Positions 1-6,172 of a stretch of 6,232 nucleotides of DNA are shown in pieces (position 1 is the first letter of the stretch; every line of letters begins with the position of its first letter). The notes beneath the pieces were generated by a model. That model was not told where the DNA came from. It made no database searches and saw nothing but the letters and a program-made list of their open reading frames with translations. The DNA is from Cribrihabitans_A pelagius (GTDB lineage Bacteria; Pseudomonadota; Alphaproteobacteria; Rhodobacterales; Rhodobacteraceae): the NCBI RefSeq assembly GCF_048820915.1, contig NZ_JBMERR010000053.1, positions 1 to 6,232 of the forward strand. Direction: 5' to 3'. A program made the translations under genes and the position numbers.

Positions 1-334
1 GCGAACACGACGTGCTGGCCTATATGGCCTTTCCACGCCAGCATCGGACCAAGCTGCACAGCACCAATCCGATTGAACGTCTGAACAAGGAGGTGAAGCG
101 CCGCGCCGATGTGGTCGGCATCTTCCCAAACGAAGCTTCAATAACCCGCCTCATCGGCGCCGTGCTGTTCGACCAGAACCACGAATGGCAGACCGCAAGC
201 CGATACATGCAGGTCGAGGCCTTCGCCCAGATCGACCATGAGGAGACAGATCCCATTCTCAACATAACAACCCAGGCCGCCTGATCATGACCTCAGGCCA
301 TCTGGAAAATTACACCAGCTTGACGGACGTGACC
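1..334 (+). mobile_element. Right end of an IS256-family insertion sequence
   Basis: This segment holds the 3' end of a Mutator-type transposase gene followed by about 50 bases of non-coding terminal sequence. Read inward from 334, the end begins GGTCACGTCCGTCAAGCTGG, which looks like an IS256-family terminal inverted repeat. The other end is outside the window, so the repeat cannot be paired here. The boundary at 334 is inferred from two things: the repeat-like end, and the CBS-domain coding sequence becoming recognisable immediately afterwards. IS256 elements usually duplicate 8-9 bp of target, so the bases from 335 (TAACTGAC) are the candidate duplication. The transposase reads toward the CBS gene, and the insertion probably inactivated that gene. 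Confidence 0.8.
3..284 (+). CDS. IS256-family (Mutator-type) transposase, C-terminal part
   Basis: This is the last 93 codons or so of a DDE transposase that catalyses cut-and-paste or copy-out movement of its IS element; the start lies left of the window. The frame is open from the first bases, and a GTG at 12 is simply an internal valine. The diagnostic stretch is STNPIERLNKEVKRR near the start of the visible part. It is the conserved STNxIExLNxxxKRR block of IS256/Mutator transposases, and its glutamate is probably the third acidic catalytic residue. The following segment, with VVGIFPNEASITRLIGAVL and NHEWQ, is also typical of the family's C-terminus. It ends in TGA about 50 bp before the presumed IS end. 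The visible part has no frameshift. The two catalytic aspartates are upstream and cannot be checked. Confidence 0.92.
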   Translation, partial: EHDVLAYMAFPRQHRTKLHSTNPIERLNKEVKRRADVVGIFPNEASITRLIGAVLFDQNHEWQTASRYMQVEAFAQIDHEETDPILNITTQAA

Positions 335-651
335 TAACTGACGAGGAGAATAGCATTCACGGTATTGTTTCAGGTGGTGATATCCTGCGCGCGCTAAACA
401 AAGGCGGATCAGGTGTGCTCGACACACCGGTCTCCGAAGTCATGACGGCCGACGTCTTCACCTGCGCGGTGTCTGAACCGCTTTCGAAAATCTATGAACT
501 CATGGATACCTACCAGATCAGGCATATACCCATCGTCGAAGACGGAAAGCTCTGCGGAATCGTCAACACGCTCGATGTCGTCAAGCATCGCCTGAATGAA
601 ATCGCTTTGGAAGCGGAGGCGCTCAAGGATTACGTGGCCGGTCGCGCCTAG
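335..651 (+). pseudogene. CBS-domain protein, 3' fragment disrupted by the IS256-type element
   Basis: From the IS junction the frame reads LTDEENSIHGIVSGGDILRA, the end of a first CBS motif. A nearly complete second CBS motif follows: VSEVMTADVFTC, then a helix, RHIPIVEDGKLCGIVNTLDV, and the C-terminal helix VKHRLNEIALEAEAL. Stand-alone two-CBS proteins of alphaproteobacteria are about 140 residues; roughly 105 codons remain here, so the N-terminal quarter or so has been separated by the insertion. CBS pairs bind adenosine nucleotides and often act as energy sensors, but the partner of this one is unknown. No good start codon with a Shine-Dalgarno sequence lies near the junction; the first in-frame starts are GTG at 415 and ATG at 442. 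Expression is therefore unlikely unless a downstream restart is used. Base composition is visibly less GC-rich than the regulator/oxidase locus. The stop is TAG at 649-651. Confidence 0.85.
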
Positions 652-1113
652 AAGACCACTGACAAGCAGGCAGTTCTTGCCTAGCCATGAAACGTAGATG
701 CGGGCACTCAATCGAAGTTACCAAGCAGATTGCCAGGGTGCGATCTGCGAGAGAAGAGCGCTTTTCCTCGTGTAGAGTCTTAGACAGCCGATCCGAGGGC
801 AAAGCTGCCAGCACAACAACGTCGGGAGAAGCCAAATTGGTGCCGCGTTCTTCTGCTTCCGGCACGGAGCAGCGAAAGCTCAGTTTGAGTTCCGCGCCTG
901 GCGACTGTGTTCATTGACCGGTCCGACGACACGGCCAGCATTGCAGCGACACGCGCGCCGCATGTGCAAACGTGTTCTGCGTCTGCGAATGCGGCAAGCG
1001 CAAAAGTCCGAAATGGTCTGCGCGCCGTGTAAGCTCGTGACCGGCGTGGTAAAGGTCAGCTTCAGATCCCACCGGCAGCCCACATCCATTCTTCCTGCCT
1101 GGTTTAGAGTGTG

Positions 1114-1133
1114 ATCGCGGACGCGACCGCGAT
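1114..1133. repeat. Perfect 7-bp inverted repeat (ATCGCGG / CCGCGAT)
   Basis: ATCGCGG at 1114-1120 is followed by a 6-base loop and its exact reverse complement CCGCGAT at 1127-1133; wobble pairs could extend the stem by about two steps. No T-run follows on the plus strand, so it is a poor intrinsic terminator. It lies about 140 bp upstream of the proposed promoter of the regulator gene. It could be an operator-like palindrome or a chance hairpin in GC-rich DNA. No function can be assigned. Confidence 0.4.
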
Positions 1134-1270
1134 TGCTGGCACAGTAGTCAGCCGCACCTCCGCTCCGCTCTAGCGTGCCGGGTTCGCCTGCCTTTATACG
1201 CCGGCAAGCCGACAGCATCAGCGCCAGGAGCGGCTGCTGGCTGCCAAGGCGCTTTTGACTGGCCGCCGCT

Positions 1271-1299
1271 TCGACTCTTCGCGGGATCCGGTGTATATT
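1271..1299 (+). promoter_or_regulatory. Probable sigma-70-type promoter of the regulator gene
   Basis: TATATT at 1294-1299 matches five of six bases of the -10 consensus. It is preceded, at the ideal 17-bp spacing, by TCGACT at 1271-1276, which matches four of six bases of TTGACA. Transcription would begin near 1306 and give a leader of about 20 bases before the ATG at 1326. A better -35 hexamer, TTGACT at 1255-1260, is 33 bp from the -10 and so cannot pair with it. No other AT-rich -10 candidate is obvious nearby. Confidence 0.5.
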
Positions 1300-1325
1300 G
1301 GAGCGGACTGATCGGTCGAAAAGCA

Positions 1326-4300
1326 ATGCCGAAGCGAGAGGAGAGGATAACGATACGGGGCGGTGTGCAGAGCCCTGGCGGAAGTGCCGTTCGCCTCAGT
1401 GTCCGGCTGCTTGGTGCGGCCGAGGTCATTTTGGACGGCCGGCGGTTGAGCGGTTTCAATTCACCACGATTGCAAGCATTCCTGGCGCGTATCGCCCTGC
1501 GAATAGAGCCCCTGGACCGAGCCGCCCTGGCCTTTGGGATCTGGCCCGAGTCCACAGAACGCCAGGCGCGAACGAACCTTCGCAAGCTGCTGCACGAGTT
1601 GCGGCAGGCACTGCCGGGCGTGGACGCATTTGCCGAGATCGGAGCCGGGAGAGTGCGCTGGCTTCCGGCAGGGCCAAGCGAGGTCGATGTCCTGAGCTTC
1701 CGGGAGGCGATCGCGTCCGGCGATTTCGAGGCAGCCGTGCGGCTCTACCGGGGTGACCTGCTGCCGTCCTGCTACGACGACTGGGTGCTTGAGGAGCGCC
1801 GCTTGCTTCGGGCTGCGGCGGTCGGCGCCCACCGCCGTCTCGCCGAGGCGGCAGCGGAGCGTGGCGGTCATCTCGCTGCTCTCCGGCATGCCGGGGCGGT
1901 AAGCCGTTTGGACCCCGCCGACGCGGCTGCAGTCCGTATTCAGATGGAAGCCCATTGCGCGCTGGGTGAACCCGCTAGGGCTTTGCGGACGTACCATCAC
2001 TATGCCCGCGATCTTCGGCGTGAGCTTGCGATTGAACCCGATGCGGAGATCACGGCGCTGTGCAATGTAATTCGTGCGGACCCGTCTGACCGGCACCGCC
2101 GGTGCGCATCGGACCCGGAAGCGCCGCCGTTTGTGGCGCGCGATCAGGAATGGCATGCACTTGCCAAGGCGTGGGATACCGCGCGGGCCGGACGGGCGCA
2201 TCTGGTACTTTTGACTGGCGAACCCGGGATCGGCAAGTCCCGCCTTGCACAAGAGCTCGGCCGTTACGTGCAGGCCGGCGGGCATGAGGCGGCAACCGCC
2301 CGGGCCTATGAGGCGGCTGGCAGGCTTCCGTGGGGGCCGGTCGCCGACTTGCTGCGGTCAGAAAGCATCCGGCGCCGGGTCGGCACGCTCGGGCAGGCCT
2401 GGACCGATGAGCTTGCCATGCTGCTGCCGGAGCTTGGCAGCGCCGTTTCGCAGCCGGCAACCGCTGGCGCGGACAGCGTTTCCAGGCGCCACCGGTTGTT
2501 TGATGCCGTGTGCCGGGCAATCGCAGCGCATGACAGGGCTCAGGTGCTGATCATCGATGATCTGCAATGGTGCGATACCGAGACCATCGAATGGATCGGA
2601 TATCTCCTTCGCGCGTATTCGCAGCTGCCTGTCCTGATAGTCGGAACTGTGCGGTGGGAGGAGCTTCCCGACGGCCACCTGCTTCCAGAGCTGGCCGATG
2701 CATTGCAGCGTGAGAAAGCTGTTACCGTCGTCGCAACCGGCCCGCTCGATCAGACGTCAACCGCAGCGCTCGCGGCTGAACTGCAAGGGGTGAAGGAGCT
2801 TGAGCCAGAGCTGGCCGAACGGCTGTGGAGCGAGACGGAAGGCAATCCTTTGTTCGTTATCGAGACAATCCAGGCTGGGATCACATCTGCTGGCGCGCAG
2901 GGCATTCTGACACCGACGATGCGCTCGGTTTTGCGGGCGAGGCTTAGCCAACTGACTGATGGCGCGCGGGAATTGGCAGAGCTGGCCGCCATCTTCGGGC
3001 GGTCGTTTTCAGCGCGCGCGCTGGCTGCAGCAATGGGCGGCAGCGAGCAACTGGTCGAAGACCAGCTGGACGAGCTCTGGCGCCGGAGAATCGTGATTGA
3101 CCGGGGCCAGACCTATGACTTCAGCCACGACAAACTTCGGGAAATTGCAATCGAGATGATCAGTCCTGCGCGCCGGCGGCGGCTTCACCGGGTTGTTGCA
3201 GACACGATAGCGCGCGAACATCGCGGCGATCCGGCCGCGGTCATTGCGCAGCTGGCGGCACATTACGACCAGGCTGGCATGGCCGAACAGGCAATCGGGG
3301 CGTACCGCACGGCTGGCGCGCAAGCGGCAGCAATGTCGGGGTTCGACGAAGCTGTCTCAATGTACCGCCGCGCGCTTGTGCTCCTGGCCGAGCTGCCGGC
3401 CTCACCGGACCGGGACGCCGCCGAGCTGAATATCCGGATTGCCCTGGGCTCTCCGCTTGTCGCCGTAAAGGGGTATGGTGCAGACGCCTCGCACCGTCTT
3501 TACGAACGCGCCCTGTCGCTTTGCAGTAAACTCGGGAGACCGGCCGATCCGCCCATTCTCCGCGGCCTGGGCCTCGCCCGCTTGCAAGGGTGCCGGTTTG
3601 ATGCCTGCAACGAGCTCGCCCAGGCGCTGATCGATCACGAGAGCGGCGGCCGCGTTGCCAGCACCGAGGGCCTGTATCTCATGGGCGTCAGCGCGTTTTG
3701 GCAGGGTGACCTGGCTAAGGCATGCCGGTTCCTCGAGGCGGCTATAGCGTGCTACGACACCACGCGGCGCGAAGAGCATCTGGCGCGCTATGCGCAGGAT
3801 CCGAAGGCGGTTTGCCTTGTGCGGCTGGGGCTTGCCACGCTCTGGTCCGGCGATCCTGCGCAGGCCGCCGCGATGGCCCGGTCGGCGGACAGGCTTGCCG
3901 ATAAGCTCGATCATCTGATGACGTCGGCCTACGTGGTCACCTATGGAGCCGTTTTGGCTGCCGTGGCCGGGGATCTTCCCCGGCTGAAAGAGCTTCTTGG
4001 CCGGGCCGACCGGATCTGGCTGCATCTCTCCGAACGTTATCTCAAGTCCGTCCTGGACGCGCTTCAGGCCTGGCTGGAGGTTTGCAACGGTTCCGGTTCC
4101 GGTGTTAACCGGATCGTGCAGGCGGTGGAGCGGTCGCGGGTCCAGGGCCAGACGCTTCACCTGAGCCTGACCCTGCTTCTGCTTGCGCAGGCGCGCGGCG
4201 CCCGCGGGGAGTTGCACGAGGGGCGCGCCGCCGCCCGCGAAGCGCTCGCGTGGTCTGGGCAGTGCGGCCAGCGCTATCTGACCGCCGAGCTGCTGCGCAC

Positions 4301-4547
4301 CGACGGCGAACTTGCGTACAGCATGGGCGAAACCGGTGATGCGTTTTCGTCCCTGCACAATGCGGCGGATGCCGCAGGCGCCCGAGGCGCGCGGTGGCTG
4401 GCGCTCAAAGCTCTGCATTCGCTTGCCGTGCGGTTTCCGGATCCGGCGGTGCGCGCGCAGCTGGCCGGGCTCGTACGAGAGCTTCCGTCAGGGCACGATC
4501 TGCCGGCATTCCGGGCGGCAGAGACCTTTTTGCGCGAAAGCGCCTAG
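1326..4547 (+). CDS. SARP/AfsR-like regulator: winged helix, BTAD, AAA NTPase, TPR-like repeats
   Basis: The 1073-residue protein is probably a large ATP-dependent transcriptional activator in the cytoplasm. In order: an OmpR-like winged helix at about residues 23-113 (VRLLGAAEVILDGRRL, then ARTNLRKLLHELRQAL); a bacterial transcriptional activator (BTAD) helical domain at about 118-250, including LYRGDLLPS, DDWVLEERRLL and ALRTYHHYARDLRRELAIEP; an AAA/NTPase domain at about 268-470 with Walker A GEPGIGKS (298-305) and Walker B VLIIDDLQW (407-415); then helical TPR-like repeats from about 640 to the end. There is no C-terminal LuxR helix-turn-helix, so DNA binding must rest on the N-terminus, as in AfsR. 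No signal peptide or membrane segment is seen. The ATG at 1326 fits the proposed promoter but has only a weak ribosome binding site; GTG at 1365 is an alternative start and would still retain the winged helix. The oxidoreductase gene follows 65 bp downstream on the same strand, making it the likely target. The activating signal is unknown. Confidence 0.9.
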   Translation: MPKREERITIRGGVQSPGGSAVRLSVRLLGAAEVILDGRRLSGFNSPRLQAFLARIALRIEPLDRAALAFGIWPESTERQARTNLRKLLHELRQALPGVDAFAEIGAGRVRWLPAGPSEVDVLSFREAIASGDFEAAVRLYRGDLLPSCYDDWVLEERRLLRAAAVGAHRRLAEAAAERGGHLAALRHAGAVSRLDPADAAAVRIQMEAHCALGEPARALRTYHHYARDLRRELAIEPDAEITALCNVIRADPSDRHRRCASDPEAPPFVARDQEWHALAKAWDTARAGRAHLVLLTGEPGIGKSRLAQELGRYVQAGGHEAATARAYEAAGRLPWGPVADLLRSESIRRRVGTLGQAWTDELAMLLPELGSAVSQPATAGADSVSRRHRLFDAVCRAIAAHDRAQVLIIDDLQWCDTETIEWIGYLLRAYSQLPVLIVGTVRWEELPDGHLLPELADALQREKAVTVVATGPLDQTSTAALAAELQGVKELEPELAERLWSETEGNPLFVIETIQAGITSAGAQGILTPTMRSVLRARLSQLTDGARELAELAAIFGRSFSARALAAAMGGSEQLVEDQLDELWRRRIVIDRGQTYDFSHDKLREIAIEMISPARRRRLHRVVADTIAREHRGDPAAVIAQLAAHYDQAGMAEQAIGAYRTAGAQAAAMSGFDEAVSMYRRALVLLAELPASPDRDAAELNIRIALGSPLVAVKGYGADASHRLYERALSLCSKLGRPADPPILRGLGLARLQGCRFDACNELAQALIDHESGGRVASTEGLYLMGVSAFWQGDLAKACRFLEAAIACYDTTRREEHLARYAQDPKAVCLVRLGLATLWSGDPAQAAAMARSADRLADKLDHLMTSAYVVTYGAVLAAVAGDLPRLKELLGRADRIWLHLSERYLKSVLDALQAWLEVCNGSGSGVNRIVQAVERSRVQGQTLHLSLTLLLLAQARGARGELHEGRAAAREALAWSGQCGQRYLTAELLRTDGELAYSMGETGDAFSSLHNAADAAGARGARWLALKALHSLAVRFPDPAVRAQLAGLVRELPSGHDLPAFRAAETFLRESA

Positions 4548-4549
4548 CC

Positions 4550-4583
4550 CGGAACGCTTTCGGAACGCCAGGGGCGGTATGCC
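4550..4583 (+). promoter_or_regulatory. Candidate SARP-type binding site: CGGAACGC direct repeats with 11-bp period, plus weak -10
   Basis: CGGAACGC occurs at 4550-4557 and again, identical, at 4561-4568, a period of exactly 11 bp, in the 65-bp gap between the regulator and the oxidoreductase. Read as heptamers (GGAACGC) separated by 4 bp, this is the arrangement known for SARP activators such as ActII-ORF4 and DnrI. Those proteins bind heptameric direct repeats one helical turn apart, about 8 bp upstream of a -10 element. Here TATGCC (4578-4583), a weak -10, lies 9 bp after the second repeat, and no good -35 is visible, as expected if an activator replaces it. Transcription would start near 4590, just before the Shine-Dalgarno sequence. 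The repeat is seen directly; its role is inferred. Confidence 0.45.
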
Positions 4584-4595
4584 TCAGAGGAACTC

Positions 4596-4605
4596 AGGGG
4601 GAGGG
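4596..4605 (+). promoter_or_regulatory. Strong ribosome binding site fixing the oxidoreductase start
   Basis: AGGGGGAGGG ends 7 bases before the ATG at 4613. The frame is open well upstream, into the end of the regulator gene, but the family homology begins only after this ATG. The Shine-Dalgarno sequence therefore decides the start at 4613. Confidence 0.8.
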
Positions 4606-4612
4606 CAATCGA

Positions 4613-6004
4613 ATGCGCAAATTGATTGAGAAACTGTCCGGGACGGTTCGGGGCACGGTCACTACTGCCGCGGATCCTGGCTATGACGATGCGCGGGCTG
4701 TCTACAACGCGATGCACGACCGAAGGCCCGCCGCAGTGATCAGCTGTGCCGACGCGGCCGATGTGATGGCCGCGATCACCGCCGCGCGAGAGGGCGGGGT
4801 TGACCTTGCGGTGCGCGGAGGCGGCCACAGTGTGCCGGGTTTCGGCACGGTGGACGACGGGCTGGTCATCGACCTCGCGCGAATGAACAACGTCCATGTC
4901 GACCCCGGCAAGAAGACCGCCCGGGTCGGCGGCGGCGCAACCCTTGGCGACGTGGATCACGCCACTTATCCGTTCGGGCTAACCGTCCCTGGCGGGATCA
5001 TCTCAACCACTGGGGTCGCGGGGCTGACCCTGGGCGGCGGGCTTGGCTATCTGACCCGAAGGGCGGGCTTGACGATTGACAGTCTCGTGTCGGCCGATGT
5101 GGTTCTGGCCGACGGAAGGCAGGTCACTGCCAGCCACTACCAGAACGAAGATCTGTTTTGGGCCCTGCGCGGCGGCGGCGGTAACTTCGGTGTTGTCAGC
5201 TGCTTTGAGTTCCAGTTGCTCGAAGCTGGAGACGTCGTGGGCGGGCCTCTGTTTTATGAATTCGACGATGCCAAGGCGGTCCTGCAGGGCTACCGCGAGT
5301 ATATCGCCGAGGCGCCCGAGGCGCTTGGCTGCTTCTTCGGCTGGCAGATCGCCCCGCCGCTGCCGTTCATCCCGGAGGACCGGGTCGGCGATCTCTTTTG
5401 CGTGCTTGTCCCCTGCTGGAGCGGTCCCCATGATGACACCGGGCGGGTGCTGAAGCCGCTCCGGGATTTTGCCGAAGTGAAGGCGGAATACTGCATGCGC
5501 ATGCCGTTACCGGCGCTCAACAGCCTGTTCGACGATGCGGTTCCAATGGGGATGCAGCACTATTGGAAGGCCGACTTCATCAAAGAACTCACTGACGATG
5601 CCATCACCGCGCATATCGCGCACGGGCGGCACACGCCGCATGTCAGCTCCTCAATGCACCTGCACCCGATCAACGGCGCCGCGCAGCGCGTCGGGGCCGA
5701 CGAAACCGCATTCGGCCACCGGGACAAAACCTTTTCGCCGGTGATTGCCGGCATCTGGGACGATCCAGTCGAGAGCGAAGCCAATATCAAGTGGGTCCGG
5801 GACTACTACGATGCGATCCACCCGCACTCGGGCTGTGATGGCGGCTACATCAACTTCATGTCAGACGACGACGGTCACCGGGCGGCGGCGAATTTCGGCG
5901 AAAACTACGCCCGGCTGGCCGAGGTAAAAGCGGCCTACGACCCCGACAACGTCTTTCACGTCAATCAGAACATCGAACCAGCGAAGGGAGGAAGCCATGT
6001 CTGA
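4613..6004 (+). CDS. FAD-binding PCMH-type oxidoreductase with BBE C-terminal domain
   Basis: The 463-residue protein has the usual length of bacterial berberine-bridge-enzyme-like flavoproteins. These oxidise alcohols, sugars or secondary metabolites and pass the electrons to oxygen or another acceptor. The FAD-binding domain spans about residues 35-205: RGGGHSVPGFG (68-78), with His72 the expected site of 8-alpha-histidyl FAD linkage, then VGGGATLGDVD, GVAGLTLGGGLGYL (134-147) and DLFWALRGGGGNFGVV (180-195). The cysteine that forms the second FAD bond in bicovalent members (GTCPGVGIGG-type motif) seems to be Ile here (GGIISTTG), suggesting monocovalent FAD. The BBE domain closes the protein: GGYINF (410-415), with the Y-x-N pair common in the family, then NYARLAEVKAAYDPDNVFHVNQNI. 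No signal peptide is seen, so it is probably cytoplasmic. Its stop overlaps the next start by 8 bases, suggesting translational coupling. The substrate cannot be told from sequence. Confidence 0.92.
   Translation: MRKLIEKLSGTVRGTVTTAADPGYDDARAVYNAMHDRRPAAVISCADAADVMAAITAAREGGVDLAVRGGGHSVPGFGTVDDGLVIDLARMNNVHVDPGKKTARVGGGATLGDVDHATYPFGLTVPGGIISTTGVAGLTLGGGLGYLTRRAGLTIDSLVSADVVLADGRQVTASHYQNEDLFWALRGGGGNFGVVSCFEFQLLEAGDVVGGPLFYEFDDAKAVLQGYREYIAEAPEALGCFFGWQIAPPLPFIPEDRVGDLFCVLVPCWSGPHDDTGRVLKPLRDFAEVKAEYCMRMPLPALNSLFDDAVPMGMQHYWKADFIKELTDDAITAHIAHGRHTPHVSSSMHLHPINGAAQRVGADETAFGHRDKTFSPVIAGIWDDPVESEANIKWVRDYYDAIHPHSGCDGGYINFMSDDDGHRAAANFGENYARLAEVKAAYDPDNVFHVNQNIEPAKGGSHV
5985..5991 (+). promoter_or_regulatory. 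Ribosome binding site for the DUF1326 gene
   Basis: AGGGAGG lies inside the last codons of the oxidoreductase gene and ends 5 bases before the ATG at 5997. Together with the ATG-to-TGA overlap it shows that the short cysteine-rich frame is a real gene start and not a chance frame. Confidence 0.7.
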
Positions 6005-6110
6005 TCATGGGCATTTCAAAAGCGAAACCTTCGACAACTGCAATTGCGCGATCAATTGCGGGTGCCAGTTCAATCTGCCGACGACCCGCGGGTTCTGCCA
6101 GTCGGCCTAG
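5997..6110 (+). pseudogene. DUF1326-family cysteine-rich protein, 5' fragment cut by an IS5-family element
   Basis: The frame codes for 37 residues that match the start of DUF1326 proteins: an aromatic/polar strand (FKSETFDN), the cluster CNCAINCGC (Cys15, 17, 21 and 23, a CxCx3CxC pattern), then LPTTRGFC with Cys34. Full-length family members run to about 200 residues, so some four fifths are missing. The TAG stop at 6108-6110 falls at the junction with the IS element, so the insertion itself created it. The cysteine pattern suggests metal binding, but the family has no established function. The start overlaps the oxidoreductase stop by 8 bases behind a strong Shine-Dalgarno sequence, so the gene belonged to the same operon. 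From memory, DUF1326 genes often neighbour DUF2182 membrane-protein genes; none is visible here. The peptide may still be made, but a working protein is unlikely. Confidence 0.75.
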
Positions 6111-6151
6111 GGTCAGGACCCATTGATTTTCGGCTATCGGCATGATTCACG

Positions 6152-6165
6152 GCTCGAAAACGAGC
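6152..6165 (+). other. Small hairpin just upstream of the IS5 transposase start
   Basis: GCTCG (6152-6156) and CGAGC (6161-6165) form a perfect 5-bp stem with an AAAA loop. The stem ends 7 bases before the transposase ATG, so it covers the place where a Shine-Dalgarno sequence should be; only a poor one (GAGCGGTGA) is visible. Such a structure would keep transposase translation low, including on transcripts reading in from the oxidoreductase operon. The function is inferred. Confidence 0.35.
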
Positions 6166-6172
6166 GGTGACC

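Larger units (their letters stand above)
652..1325. other. 674-bp stretch without a recognisable gene
   Basis: Open frames exist on both strands. The longest are a minus-strand frame over 880-1326 (148 codons) and plus-strand frames near 687-917 and 914-1114. None has a recognisable domain, a convincing ribosome binding site or normal codon use; they are rich in Arg, Ser and Cys, as expected of translated non-coding GC-rich DNA. A short imperfect hairpin lies after the CBS stop (666-685, AGGCA/TGCCT core, no T-run), a perfect 7-bp inverted repeat lies at 1114-1133, and a probable promoter lies at 1271-1299. The rest may be decayed sequence left by earlier insertions, but I cannot identify a source. 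Confidence 0.6.

Noticed and set aside
320..356. Outward-facing -35-like TTGACG in the IS256-type terminal repeat as part of a hybrid promoter into the CBS fragment
   Set aside because: No -10-like hexamer lies at 16-18 bp; the nearest candidates (GAGAAT, TAGCAT) are 20 and 25 bp away.
666..685. Possible terminator after the CBS stop (AGGCA/TGCCT hairpin)
   Set aside because: The stem is only about 5-7 bp with a bulge, and there is no T-run on either side.
1255..1260. TTGACT as the -35 of the regulator promoter
   Set aside because: It is 33 bp from the only good -10 (TATATT, 1294-1299); TCGACT at 1271-1276 has the correct 17-bp spacing.
880..1326. Minus-strand open frame of 148 codons upstream of the regulator
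   Set aside because: It has no recognisable domain, no convincing ribosome binding site and Arg/Ser/Cys-rich composition typical of non-coding GC-rich DNA; it also runs antisense across the likely regulator promoter.
1461..2285. Minus-strand open frame of 274 codons inside the regulator
   Set aside because: It is antisense to the winged-helix/BTAD coding region; its translation shows no family features.
3402..4418. Minus-strand open frame of 338 codons inside the regulator
   Set aside because: It is a shadow frame opposite a clearly coding GC-rich gene and has no domain of its own.
4394..4612. Upstream extension of the oxidoreductase frame into the regulator gene
   Set aside because: The extra residues resemble no part of the family and overlap the regulator's coding end. 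A strong Shine-Dalgarno sequence sits in front of the ATG at 4613, where homology begins.
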